Made by a program: the position numbers and the translations under genes
Notes under the pieces: generated by a model
Seen by the model: only the letters and a program-made list of their open reading frames with translations
Databases searched by the model: none
Told to the model about the DNA's origin: nothing
Source: Bacteroidota bacterium
GTDB taxonomy: Bacteria; Bacteroidota; Bacteroidia; NS11-12g; UBA9320
Length of the DNA: 64,000 bases
NCBI GenBank assembly: GCA_947468275.1
Contig: CANIKO010000003.1
Span: 62,001 to 126,000, forward strand
Direction of reading: 5' to 3'
Shown: positions 26,710 through 35,315 of the stretch, piece after piece
How the letters are laid out: the number at the start of each line of letters is the position of its first letter
Position numbering within the stretch: position 1 is the first letter of the stretch

Positions 26710-28634
26710 AAGTTGTAATTCTAGGAGGGGGAATAGCAGGGCTTACAGCTGGAATTTTGCTTAAAAATAAAAATTGGGAAGTTGTCATCAACGAAAAAGT
26801 GGATGGTGTTTTTAGTAGAGGTCATGCTTTTTTAATGAATTCGCAAGGATTGTCTGTTTTAAATGAATTGTCAGAATCTTCATCGATGGGTTTGAATAAA
26901 AAAAGAATTGATATATTCAGTTTAAAACGACCTAACGGCAATGAGTTAATTAAAATTAAATTGGATCCATGGTTTTGTATCAAGCGAATTGATTTGATGT
27001 CTTATTTAAAAAATCACTTTCCTCAAGAAAACCTGAAAGGGGGAAGACAATTCTCTCATTTTATTTATGAAAAAAATAAAGCTACTGCGGCTGTTTTTGC
27101 AAATGGCGAAGTAGAATACGGCGATCTTTTTATAGGAGCCGATGGAAGTAATTCTGAAGTTCGAAAGACTATTTTTGGGGAAACAAATTATACGCCTATC
27201 GAAGTCAAAGAAATTGTTGGAGTTTCTAAAAAAAGGATTGACTCCATTGATGAAATGACCATTTTTCAGAAAATTCAGGATGAAGAAAAAGGATTATCCT
27301 TTGGATTCATTCCTACCTTCAATGATGAATCGGTTTGGTTTATACAATATGACTCTAAATTTGTTGAAAAAAATCAGTCAGATAGTAAAGATTTAAAGTC
27401 ATTCTGCTATTCGATGCTTGAAAAATTTCCAAGAGACGTTAAAGAGGTTCTGGATGAAAATGATTTTAAAAGCACCTATATATGGAACACAAGAGATTTT
27501 AATTTATTACCGAGTTTCAGTAGCGATAATGTTGTTTTGATAGGTGATGCAGCTCATTTAGCCTTGCCTTTTACAAGTGCTGGAACGACAAATGCTATTT
27601 TAGATGCAAAGATTTTAGTCGATAGTTTAGAAGAATTTAATGATTATTCTAAGGCTTTCAAAAATTACTATGCTTTAAGATCAGAAAGCATACGCGAGCA
27701 TATTGCTCAAGGAAGGGAAGTAAAAGAACTTTTTCTTTATCCAAAAAATCATAGTGAACGAGATTTTTTATTGCCATTAGTATTTGAAAGCAATAAAATT
27801 AAATCACCCATATGCAAGCCTTTAAAAATATTATATTTTACAGATCCTATTTGTTCAACATGTTGGTTAATTCAACCCATATTAAGAAAACTAAAATTGG
27901 AATATGATGATTATTTAGATATTGACTATCGAATGGGAGGCTTATTGCCTTCTTGGAAAGATTATAATAAAGGTATTATAAAAGAACCGTCTGATGCTGC
28001 CAAACATTGGGAGGATATGAGTTCTTTATACAAGACACCTTTAGACGGTGATGTATGGATTGAAGATCCTTTAGACTCCTCATACCCCCCTTCAATTGCC
28101 TTTAAAGCGGCTCAACTACAAAATAAAGACAAGGCGGTTTTGTTTTTGAGAAGAATTAAAGAAATGGTTTTTTTAGAAAAAAAGAATATAACTAAAAGAA
28201 AATTTATTGAGAATGCCGCACTTAGTTGTGGACTTGATTCTGCAGTTCTCTTAAAAGATATTCAAACAAATGCCATTGATCTTTTTAAAGAAGATTTAGA
28301 ACTAGCCCAAACTTATGGAATAACGTCTTTTCCAACTCTTCTGTTTTCAAATGTTTCAGACAAAAAAATAACGTTGAAAGGAATTCAGTCCTATGGTAAG
28401 TTTGAAGAAATTATAAAAGAGTTTATCCCAAATGTTGTAAAAAAGAAAATAGACATTGACCCATTATCTCTTTTTAAACTTTATAATATTATGACTGAAG
28501 ATGAATTTTCTTTTTTAACGGATATAGATATGCAAACCTCTCACAAATTGCTTTTATCGCTTTATAAAAATGGCGAAATAGAAAAGGTTGAAAATAAGAA
28601 TGGTTTTGTTTGGAAATATATGCCATTGCTGTAA
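26706..28634 (+). CDS. FAD-dependent monooxygenase fused to a DsbA-like thiol-disulfide domain
   Basis: 642 residues. Residues about 1-345 form a PHBH/TetX-like FAD monooxygenase: the GGGIAG dinucleotide fold (G7-G12), an Asp-Gly motif in GADGSN, and GDAAHLALPFTSAG (Gly280-Asp281), the second FAD contact. Residues about 370-585 form a DsbA-family (FrnE/SpxH-like) domain with the redox motif CSTC (Cys383, Cys386) and a helical insertion; SFPTLLF supplies the cis-proline. Residues about 590-642 look like a small winged-helix end. No signal peptide, so cytosolic. The fusion is intact and without frameshift. A natural-product tailoring role is inferred from context only. Confidence 0.85.
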   Translation: MKVVILGGGIAGLTAGILLKNKNWEVVINEKVDGVFSRGHAFLMNSQGLSVLNELSESSSMGLNKKRIDIFSLKRPNGNELIKIKLDPWFCIKRIDLMSYLKNHFPQENLKGGRQFSHFIYEKNKATAAVFANGEVEYGDLFIGADGSNSEVRKTIFGETNYTPIEVKEIVGVSKKRIDSIDEMTIFQKIQDEEKGLSFGFIPTFNDESVWFIQYDSKFVEKNQSDSKDLKSFCYSMLEKFPRDVKEVLDENDFKSTYIWNTRDFNLLPSFSSDNVVLIGDAAHLALPFTSAGTTNAILDAKILVDSLEEFNDYSKAFKNYYALRSESIREHIAQGREVKELFLYPKNHSERDFLLPLVFESNKIKSPICKPLKILYFTDPICSTCWLIQPILRKLKLEYDDYLDIDYRMGGLLPSWKDYNKGIIKEPSDAAKHWEDMSSLYKTPLDGDVWIEDPLDSSYPPSIAFKAAQLQNKDKAVLFLRRIKEMVFLEKKNITKRKFIENAALSCGLDSAVLLKDIQTNAIDLFKEDLELAQTYGITSFPTLLFSNVSDKKITLKGIQSYGKFEEIIKEFIPNVVKKKIDIDPLSLFKLYNIMTEDEFSFLTDIDMQTSHKLLLSLYKNGEIEKVENKNGFVWKYMPLL

Positions 28635-28719
28635 ATAGTATTTTTTTTATTTAGCAAGTAACTGTTTAAGGATATTTCTATAATCTTTTAAAGACATACC
28701 TTGGTCATGAATTATTGCA

Positions 28720-29040
28720 ATGTCAAAAATTGAATTAAATGAAGAGCGACAAATAGCCGAGGACCGAGCAAGGGTCTTTATAGCGAAGCATACTTGGAAA
28801 TTTGCAAAAACAATGCCTTGGGTTCCTCACTTTTATTTAGCAAAAGACTATTTGTCTGATTTGGATAAATCAGAATTTCAATGGTTTATTGAACAATCAC
28901 GAATTTATGGTAAAATGATGGTATGGGAAAATAAACCGCCGAAGCCTTATTGGTTTATTGATGAATGGAAATATTGGACCATGATGGATGATCCGATTGA
29001 AATAGAGAATATTTTAAATAGGGCAGAACATCATATTTAA
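28720..29040 (+). CDS. Small tryptophan-rich protein of unknown function
   Basis: 106 residues, no signal peptide or membrane segment. It has seven Trp and many Tyr/Phe, mostly in a helical stretch (TWKFAKTMPWVPHFYLAK, then WFIEQSRIY and KPYWFIDEWKYWTMM). It lies 85 bases after the FAD/DsbA gene in the same direction and may be part of the same transcript. No family is recognised. Aromatic-rich small proteins can be substrate carriers or binding proteins, but that is speculation. Confidence 0.72.
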   Translation: MSKIELNEERQIAEDRARVFIAKHTWKFAKTMPWVPHFYLAKDYLSDLDKSEFQWFIEQSRIYGKMMVWENKPPKPYWFIDEWKYWTMMDDPIEIENILNRAEHHI

Positions 29041-29226
29041 AGATTTAACTTTATCCTTTTAATTTATTAACTGGAAGCTTAATTTATCCCGGTTTAGAAA
29101 TGTATCTGGCTAGTCGTCGCAACAAGAACACATCATTATTGCATCATCTCAAACCTATTAATTAGGTAAATGGTTAAATGAATTGGAATAAATTTACATA
29201 TGGTGGAATTCTGCTTTCGATAAACT

Positions 29227-29234
29227 TATTTTTG
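29227..29234 (+). promoter_or_regulatory. -7 box of pyrF
   Basis: TATTTTTG matches TAnnTTTG and lies 14 bases upstream of the TTG start at 29249, giving a very short leader. Confidence 0.45.
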
Positions 29235-29248
29235 TAAAAAAATACGTT

Positions 29249-30055
29249 TTGAACCGTCAGCAACTTATCGAGCAAATCCAAATAAAACAATCCTACTTAT
29301 GTGTAGGACTTGATACAGAAATGAGCAAAATTCCACAGCATTTAATGGTGGAGGATGATCCAATTTATAGATTTAATAAAGCTATAATTGAAGCCACGGC
29401 CCCTTATTGTGTTGCTTATAAAATTAATCTTGCTTTTTATGAGCAATACGGAATTGCCGGGTGGCAAAGCATGGAAAAAACGTTAGAAGCTATTCCTAAA
29501 AACTGTTTTGTAATAGCTGATGCTAAGCGAGGCGATATAGGCAATACAAGTAAAATGTATGCCAAGGCTTTTTTTGAAGCCTATAATTATGATGCTATTA
29601 CGGTTTCGCCTTATATGGGTCATGATTCGGTAGGCCCTTTTTTAGAATATAAAGATAAATTTACAATCGTTTTGGGGCTTACAAGCAATGCTGGAAGTGC
29701 AGATTTTCAAATGTTGGAAACTGCTGAAGGTAAAGTGTATGAATCTGTATTAAAAAAAATAGCTACTTGGGGCACACCCGATAATTTGATGTTTGTGATA
29801 GGAGCTACCAAAGCTGAAAAATTTGCGGAAATTCGAAAAATATTGCCCAATCATTTTTTGTTGGTTCCTGGTGTTGGTGCCCAAGGTGGTGACCTTGAAG
29901 GGGTGTCAAAGTTCGGCATGAATAAGGATTGTGGCTTATTAGTAAATTCATCCAGAGGCATAATTTACGCCTCCAATGGGTTAAATTTTAAAGAAGCTGC
30001 AGCTGAGGAGGCAAGAAAACTGCAGGCAGAAATGAAAGGATATCTGAAAGGATAA
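29249..30055 (+). CDS. pyrF: Orotidine 5'-phosphate decarboxylase (type 2)
   Basis: Last step of UMP synthesis. The TIM-barrel motif DAKRGDIGNTS (about residues 91-101) holds the catalytic Asp-Lys-Asp charge network. CVGLDTEMSKIP at the N-terminus and VPGVGAQGG plus NSSRGIIYA near the C-terminus are family-typical for the longer (about 270-residue) form. TTG is the start codon; no in-frame ATG is available before the essential N-terminus (residue 25 is the first Met). No other pyr gene is adjacent; pyrE lies at 60781-61416. Confidence 0.95.
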   Translation: MNRQQLIEQIQIKQSYLCVGLDTEMSKIPQHLMVEDDPIYRFNKAIIEATAPYCVAYKINLAFYEQYGIAGWQSMEKTLEAIPKNCFVIADAKRGDIGNTSKMYAKAFFEAYNYDAITVSPYMGHDSVGPFLEYKDKFTIVLGLTSNAGSADFQMLETAEGKVYESVLKKIATWGTPDNLMFVIGATKAEKFAEIRKILPNHFLLVPGVGAQGGDLEGVSKFGMNKDCGLLVNSSRGIIYASNGLNFKEAAAEEARKLQAEMKGYLKG

Positions 30056-30118
30056 AAAGTGTTTTTTTTAAATAAGACTTGTATTTCAAATTTTGTTTTA
30101 TAAAATTTGAATACCTAT

Positions 30119-31399
30119 ATGCAAGAACGACTCATTCATTTTATCTGGCAAAATTTGCTTTTCGATACCAATAATCTAAAAGATTCAGAGAATGAGACCA
30201 TTCAAATATTGCAAAAAGGGGTAATAAATATGAATGCCGGTCCAGATTTTACAAATGCTAAAATTAAATTAGGCGATACCATTTGGGCTGGAAATATTGA
30301 AATACATAATAAATCGGGTGATTGGAAACTGCATGGACATAGCACGGATAACTCTTATGACAATACAATTTTGCACGTTTGCTGGGAAAATGATTTGCCT
30401 ATCTATCGTACCAATGGGACTATAATTCCATGTCTTTCATTAAAAGATAAGGTTAACAAAAATCTATTGAATAAATTTAGCTATTTGATGGAATCGGCCA
30501 ATGATATTCCTTGCAGCTCAATGATTCATACTATTGATGAATTTACTTGGAAAATATGGTTGGAGCGGCTTTTAGTAGAGCGTTTAGAACAAAAAACAGA
30601 GCGAATCTTTAAAGACCTAGAAAAAACAAAATATGAGTGGCAGGAAGTCTTTTATAAGTCTATGGCTCATACCTTTGGTTTGAAAATAAATTCCCAACCC
30701 TTTGAAAATTTAGCAAATAATTTGCCAATAAAAGTGCTTTCAAAGCACAAAAATAATTTTATGCAAATTGAAGCCTTAATATTTGGAGTTGCCGGGTTTT
30801 TAAATAAAAATTGCAAAGATGAGTTTACAATTGGTCTTCAAAAGGAATATCAATTTTTGAAGAAAAAATACCAATTGGCTGAAGTTGAAAGAAATAATTG
30901 GAAATTTTTAAGACTCATGCCTGCTAATTTCCCTACGATTCGATTGGCTCAATTCGCCGCTTTGCTTTATCAATCCAATAGCTTGTTTTCGAAAATTATT
31001 GAGGAAAATGATTTACAAAAAATCACATCATTATTGAAAACAAGCCCTTCTGAATATTGGGATACCCATTATTTATTGGATGAATTATCACCTAAAAGAA
31101 TTAAAAAACTAGGTTCTAGAACCATCCAAAATATTATAATAAATACGGTAGTTCCTTTTAAATTTGCTTATGGCAAACACAAAAATGACGAATCATTGCA
31201 GCAAAATGCTTTTGATTTATTAGAAAAAAGCCCAGCCGAAAATAATTCAATACTGAAAAAATGGAAGTCGTTGGGAATAAATTCAAAAAATTCATTTCAA
31301 ACACAAGCATTATTGCAATTAAAAAACGAGTTTTGCAATAAGAAATTGTGTCTCAGTTGTACTATTGGTTGTAAACTCTTAAAAAATGAAACGCGTTGA
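30119..31399 (+). CDS. DUF2851 family protein
   Basis: A family restricted to Bacteroidota and related phyla, function unknown. The N-terminus MQERLIHFIWQNLLFD and the block NAGPDFTNAKIKLG...GNIEIHNKSGDW are the recognisable parts, with a Cys-rich end (FCNKKLCLSCTIGCKLL). The region around residues 40-80 resembles a nuclease-like core, but I do not see a validated active site. The frame extends to a TTG at 30107; the ATG at 30119 is preferred. Its last 14 bases overlap the PspC gene. Confidence 0.85.
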   Translation: MQERLIHFIWQNLLFDTNNLKDSENETIQILQKGVINMNAGPDFTNAKIKLGDTIWAGNIEIHNKSGDWKLHGHSTDNSYDNTILHVCWENDLPIYRTNGTIIPCLSLKDKVNKNLLNKFSYLMESANDIPCSSMIHTIDEFTWKIWLERLLVERLEQKTERIFKDLEKTKYEWQEVFYKSMAHTFGLKINSQPFENLANNLPIKVLSKHKNNFMQIEALIFGVAGFLNKNCKDEFTIGLQKEYQFLKKKYQLAEVERNNWKFLRLMPANFPTIRLAQFAALLYQSNSLFSKIIEENDLQKITSLLKTSPSEYWDTHYLLDELSPKRIKKLGSRTIQNIIINTVVPFKFAYGKHKNDESLQQNAFDLLEKSPAENNSILKKWKSLGINSKNSFQTQALLQLKNEFCNKKLCLSCTIGCKLLKNETR

Positions 31400-31613
31400 T
31401 TCTATAAAGTTTTTTGTTGAGCAGCGAGCCTTTGGTGTTTGTACGTGGCTTGGCAAAAAAATGGGTATTAAAACCGAACGGGTAAGAATGTATTTTTTAT
31501 ACGTAACCTTTGGTACGCTAGGGTCTTCAGTAATTATATACTTGATTATAGCTTTTTGGTTAAATATTAAAAACTATCAAAAAGAAGGACGAAAAACTGT
31601 TTGGGATCTTTAA
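31386..31613 (+). CDS. PspC-domain small membrane protein
   Basis: 75 residues. The PspC pattern is clear: FGVCTWLGKKMGIKTERVRM followed by a hydrophobic segment (YFLYVTFGTLGSSVIIYLIIAFWL, about residues 37-60). PspC-like proteins are envelope-stress sensors or regulators, but bare versions are common and of unknown role. It begins inside the DUF2851 gene (ATG 31386), which implies coupled translation. Confidence 0.8.
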   Translation: MKRVDSIKFFVEQRAFGVCTWLGKKMGIKTERVRMYFLYVTFGTLGSSVIIYLIIAFWLNIKNYQKEGRKTVWDL

Positions 31614-31638
31614 AAAAGTATAGAAATAACCCAAATTT

Positions 31639-32430
31639 CTAATAAAGGCAAACTACTTCTATATGATGTTTATTCGTTAATACTGGTATATGCACATCCG
31701 CATCTTTGCCATCTCGGTTAACTACTATTAGTGGTGACTGTTTTTCTGAAGCCATTTCTAATAGATATTTTGGTTTGTCCAATTCATCTGAAATAAAATT
31801 AAGCGTGTAAGCTATATTTTTAGTATCCATAGTATTTTTAATAGTATTTACCATTTCGGAAACGGCAAATCCATTATTAGGTTCGGTAAATACAAAATGC
31901 AATTGAGCACTATAAAGATTTGCTATTTCTAGAGTTAATGGATGCAAAGCTTCTCCAGGAAATTCATCTATATAAACAAAGACATTTTCATAAGATTTAA
32001 CAGGGGTTTGCTTTTGGATGACCCAAACTGGCTTATTGGTATTGTTAATTGTTTTCGCTAAAAAACTGCCGGTTAAGTGTTGAACCCCATGAACACCGTG
32101 GGTTCCTAAATATAGAATATCTGATTTTGTTTCTTCCAATACCTCGGCTATTAGTCCAAATAAATCACCATCTTTGGTAAGGTAGTTGGCTTTTACCCCT
32201 TCTTTGTCTTCTATTTCCTTTACAGCTTCCTGCAACTGACGTTTTATATCACGACTCAAAAAATTGGTAGACATCATTTGTTTGGCATATTCATCTACGT
32301 CGGCAATCTCAAAAATATGGAGCAATACAATTTCAGACTCTGTTTTTTTTGCAAGTGCGACAGCACAATCAACTGCTTTTTGTGAAGCATCAGAAAGATC
32401 GGTAGCTACTAAAAAACGTTTTAGATTCAT
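31639..32430 (-). CDS. Tandem universal stress protein (UspA family)
   Basis: 263 residues with two Usp domains. The first (about 1-145) starts RFLVATDLSDASQKAVDCA and has the Gly-rich ATP-binding end GTHGVHGVQHLTGSF. The second (about 150-263) is degenerate, without a clear nucleotide-binding motif, so it may only support dimerisation. Usp proteins respond to growth arrest and energy stress. It is divergent from the MFS gene at 32635. A -7 box lies exactly four bases before the start codon, so the mRNA is probably leaderless. Confidence 0.9.
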   Translation of the reverse strand: MNLKRFLVATDLSDASQKAVDCAVALAKKTESEIVLLHIFEIADVDEYAKQMMSTNFLSRDIKRQLQEAVKEIEDKEGVKANYLTKDGDLFGLIAEVLEETKSDILYLGTHGVHGVQHLTGSFLAKTINNTNKPVWVIQKQTPVKSYENVFVYIDEFPGEALHPLTLEIANLYSAQLHFVFTEPNNGFAVSEMVNTIKNTMDTKNIAYTLNFISDELDKPKYLLEMASEKQSPLIVVNRDGKDADVHIPVLTNKHHIEVVCLY

Positions 32431-32434
32431 AGCT

Positions 32435-32442
32435 CAAAATTA
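32435..32442 (-). promoter_or_regulatory. -7 box of the universal stress gene, abutting the start codon
   Basis: Minus-strand TAATTTTG, an exact match to TAnnTTTG, with four bases between it and the ATG at 32430. Confidence 0.6.
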
Positions 32443-32606
32443 AGAATTAAATTAATCATATTGTTGCTTAAGATTCTAAGTTTTTAGTATTAATTCTACA
32501 ATTTTGAAAATAATTTTTAACTTTCTATGGCTATTAATCACTTATACAATTATTCATAATGGTCTTAAAAAAAATAATAAATTCTTATTCAGAACTTAAA
32601 ATAAAA

Positions 32607-32614
32607 TAAGTTTG
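32607..32614 (+). promoter_or_regulatory. -7 box of the MFS transporter gene
   Basis: TAAGTTTG fits TAnnTTTG and lies 20 bases before the TTG start at 32635. Confidence 0.45.
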
Positions 32615-32634
32615 TCATTCCAATTTAAAAATAC

Positions 32635-33822
32635 TTGATTTACATCACACGAACGGTTTGGATTTTATCCCTCATTAGCTTGTTTACCGATATGGCTAGC
32701 GAAATGTTGTATCCCATTATGCCTGTTTATTTAAAAAGCATTGGTTTTTCGATCGTTTTAATTGGTTTTTTGGAAGGTATTGCTGAAGCTACTGCTGGAT
32801 TAAGTAAAGGGTATTTCGGAAAATTGTCAGATTTTTCAGGTAAACGGGTTCCTTTTGTACAGGTGGGTTATGCATTAAGCGCCATTTCCAAACCAATGAT
32901 GGCAGTATTTGTTTACCCAATTTGGATATTCTTTGCACGAAGTATTGATAGGTTTGGAAAGGGGATAAGAACTGGAGCACGGGACGCCATTTTATCAGAT
33001 GAAGCTACACCCCAAACCAAGGGAAAAGTCTTTGGATTTCATCGTTCTATGGATACTTTGGGAGCAGTAATAGGGCCAATATCTGCCTTGGTTTATCTTT
33101 TTTATAATCCCGATGATTACAAAACTTTGTTTTTTATAGCTTTTTTGCCGGGAGTGCTGGCAGTAGTGGCTTCCTTCTATTTAAAAGACAAACCTCAGCC
33201 ACAGCCCCAATCTCCATCCAAACCCTCCTTTTTTTCGTTTTTAAACTATTGGAAAACCAGTCCGCAGATCTATAGAAAAGTGGTAATAGGTTTATTGGTT
33301 TTTACTCTGTTTAATAGCTCAGATATTTTTTTGTTATTAAATTTAAAACAATCAGGACTTACGGATTCCTATGTAATCGGGGCTTATATTTTTTATAATT
33401 TAGTGTACGCTGCATTTGCCTTTCCTTTGGGCATTTTGGCAGATAGGATTGGATTAAAAACTATTTTTATCGCCGGATTAGTCTTGTTTTCGGGGGTTTA
33501 TGCCGGTATGGCTTTTGCCAATAATATTACTATTTATTTAATCTTATTCTTTGGATATGGGCTGTATGCATCAGCCACCGAAGGAATAAGTAAAGCGTGG
33601 ATTACCAATATTACCGATAAAAAAGATACAGCTACTGCCATCGGCACTTTTTCAGGTTTTCAAAGCATTTGCACCATGTTGGCCAGTTCATTGGCCGGTT
33701 TAATCTGGTATAATTATGGTTCTGCAGTTACCTTCATCACCACATCAATTGCAGCCTTATTAGTAGCGGTATATTTTATGTTTTTGGTTAAAAAACATTT
33801 TCATAAACGGGTAGAGTTTTAA
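32635..33822 (+). CDS. Major facilitator superfamily transporter
   Basis: 395 residues with about 12 predicted membrane helices and the usual loop 2-3 motif region (GYFGKLSDFSGKRVPFV, a variant of the D-x-x-x-R-K/R motif). DRFGKGIRTGARDAILSDE after helix 4 resembles transporters annotated as drug or metabolite exporters in Bacteroidota. Cation or substrate cannot be inferred. The frame starts with TTG; there is no ATG before the first helix. Divergent from the universal stress gene. Confidence 0.88.
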   Translation: MIYITRTVWILSLISLFTDMASEMLYPIMPVYLKSIGFSIVLIGFLEGIAEATAGLSKGYFGKLSDFSGKRVPFVQVGYALSAISKPMMAVFVYPIWIFFARSIDRFGKGIRTGARDAILSDEATPQTKGKVFGFHRSMDTLGAVIGPISALVYLFYNPDDYKTLFFIAFLPGVLAVVASFYLKDKPQPQPQSPSKPSFFSFLNYWKTSPQIYRKVVIGLLVFTLFNSSDIFLLLNLKQSGLTDSYVIGAYIFYNLVYAAFAFPLGILADRIGLKTIFIAGLVLFSGVYAGMAFANNITIYLILFFGYGLYASATEGISKAWITNITDKKDTATAIGTFSGFQSICTMLASSLAGLIWYNYGSAVTFITTSIAALLVAVYFMFLVKKHFHKRVEF

Positions 33823-33840
33823 AACAGAAAGCTTTTAATT

Positions 33841-34533
33841 TTATAAACCTTCAACAATAATTACAATTTCACCTTTGGGGGCAGTTTTGGTATAATGTGC
33901 CGCCAATTCTTCCAAAGTTCCTCTTCGGTTTTCTTCAAATAATTTGGTAATTTCTCTACTTACACAAGCATTTCGGGCATTACCTAAATATTGCCCTAAC
34001 TCTGTTAAAGTTTTTACCAAGCGAAACGGACTTTCGTAAAAAATCATGGTTCGGGTTTCTATTGCCAATTCTTTAAAGCGAGTTTGCCGTCCTTTTTTTT
34101 GGGGTAAAAATCCTTCAAAAACAAAACGTTCTGCAGCCAAACCACTGGCTACCAAAGCGGGTATAAATGCCGTGGCACCAGGAAGTACTTCAAGTGGAAT
34201 ATCATTTCGGTTGCATTCACGCACTATCAAAAAACCGGGGTCAGATATTCCGGGAGTTCCTGCGTCAGAGCAATAGGCTATTTTTTTGCCATCTTCTAAA
34301 AGATTTTTTACATAATCCAACCTCCGGTGTTCATTGAATTTATGCATACTCAAGGTTTCTTTTTTTATACCTAACAGAGAAAGTAATTTGCCGGTAACAC
34401 GTGTGTCTTCGGCAATCACAAGGTCGCAGTTTTTTAACACTTCAATGGCCCGCAATGTGATATCACCCATATTGCCAATAGGCGTGGGCACTATGTATAG
34501 CTTTCCTTTTACTTCATCCATTCTTTCACCCAT
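33841..34533 (-). CDS. rsmI: 16S rRNA (cytidine-1402-2'-O)-methyltransferase
   Basis: RsmI methylates the ribose of C1402 in 16S rRNA. The SAM-binding tetrapyrrole-methylase fold is recognised by KLYIVPTPIGNMGDITLRA at the N-terminus, LVIAEDTRVTGKLL, YCSDAGTPGISDPG and LPGATAFIPALVASGL. 230 residues. The first Met is at 34533, an internal Met at 34521 is also possible. Its 5' end overlaps the 3' end of ribE by 25 bases, so they are likely co-transcribed. It is convergent with the MFS gene. Confidence 0.95.
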   Translation of the reverse strand: MGERMDEVKGKLYIVPTPIGNMGDITLRAIEVLKNCDLVIAEDTRVTGKLLSLLGIKKETLSMHKFNEHRRLDYVKNLLEDGKKIAYCSDAGTPGISDPGFLIVRECNRNDIPLEVLPGATAFIPALVASGLAAERFVFEGFLPQKKGRQTRFKELAIETRTMIFYESPFRLVKTLTELGQYLGNARNACVSREITKLFEENRRGTLEELAAHYTKTAPKGEIVIIVEGL

Positions 34534-35090
34534 TTACCAATTATATCAAATTCTAAATTTACAAGACTTCCTGTTTTTAAATGCTTTATGGAAGTATGCT
34601 CATAAGTGTAAGGAATAATAGCTACTGAAAATCTTCCCGGCTCACTTTCAACAACTGTTAGGCTTGTTCCATTGAGGGTTATTGAGCCTTTAGTTACTGT
34701 TCTAAAATTTTCACCATTCTGAAATTCTATTTCATATTTCCAGCTTCCATTTTGATCCGTCACCTTTTTGCAAATCCCTGTAGTATCCACGTGGCCTTGC
34801 ACCCAATGCCCATCAAGCCGGTCGCCTAATTTAAGACAACGTTCCAGGTTTATTTCATCCCCTGCCGCCCAATTATTTAAAGTTGTTTTTGATAATGTTT
34901 CATCAATAGCCGTTACCCAATGGCAGTCATTTTCAATTTTAGTTATCGTTAAACAAACCCCATCATGTGCCACACTTTGATCTATTTTAAGTTCATGACT
35001 TATGAAAGAGATGATTTTAAATATTTTATTGGTGCCAGCTTTTGATACGGATTCTATTTTTCCTAAACACTCTATGATTCCTGTAAACAT
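34509..35090 (-). CDS. ribE: Riboflavin synthase, alpha subunit
   Basis: Forms riboflavin from two molecules of 6,7-dimethyl-8-ribityllumazine. The N-terminal MFTGIIECLGKIE is diagnostic, with two lumazine-binding-like domains (about 1-95 and 96-193), VAHDGVCLTITK and TLNGTSLTVVE as the paired cores. 193 residues. A -7 box lies five bases from the ATG, giving a leaderless-type promoter. Followed by rsmI with an overlap. No other rib genes lie in the window. Confidence 0.96.
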   Translation of the reverse strand: MFTGIIECLGKIESVSKAGTNKIFKIISFISHELKIDQSVAHDGVCLTITKIENDCHWVTAIDETLSKTTLNNWAAGDEINLERCLKLGDRLDGHWVQGHVDTTGICKKVTDQNGSWKYEIEFQNGENFRTVTKGSITLNGTSLTVVESEPGRFSVAIIPYTYEHTSIKHLKTGSLVNLEFDIIGKWVKEWMK

Positions 35091-35095
35091 CGGAA

Positions 35096-35103
35096 CAAAA
35101 GTA
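35096..35103 (-). promoter_or_regulatory. -7 box of ribE-rsmI, abutting the start codon
   Basis: Minus-strand TACTTTTG matches TAnnTTTG with five bases to the ATG at 35090. Confidence 0.55.
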
Positions 35104-35211
35104 AGTTAAAAGTGAAAAACGAAAAGTGAAAATTTGAAGTAAAATTTAGGGGGGGGGTGGGGTATTTTAAATCTTTTTATTTTTAACTGTTAGTTTTTCA
35201 CATACTTACAC

Positions 35212-35219
35212 TATATTTG
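35212..35219 (+). promoter_or_regulatory. -7 box upstream of fbp
   Basis: TATATTTG is an exact TAnnTTTG match. It would give a leader of nearly 90 bases before the ATG at 35316, longer than for most genes here. Confidence 0.45.
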
Positions 35220-35315
35220 CGGCCTTATTAAAAAGGACTTTTGAGTGTCGGGCTTTACCAATTCCATCTCCACTCTTAGTTCTTATGGCAAAATAAAGAA
35301 CAAGAGTAATTATAG

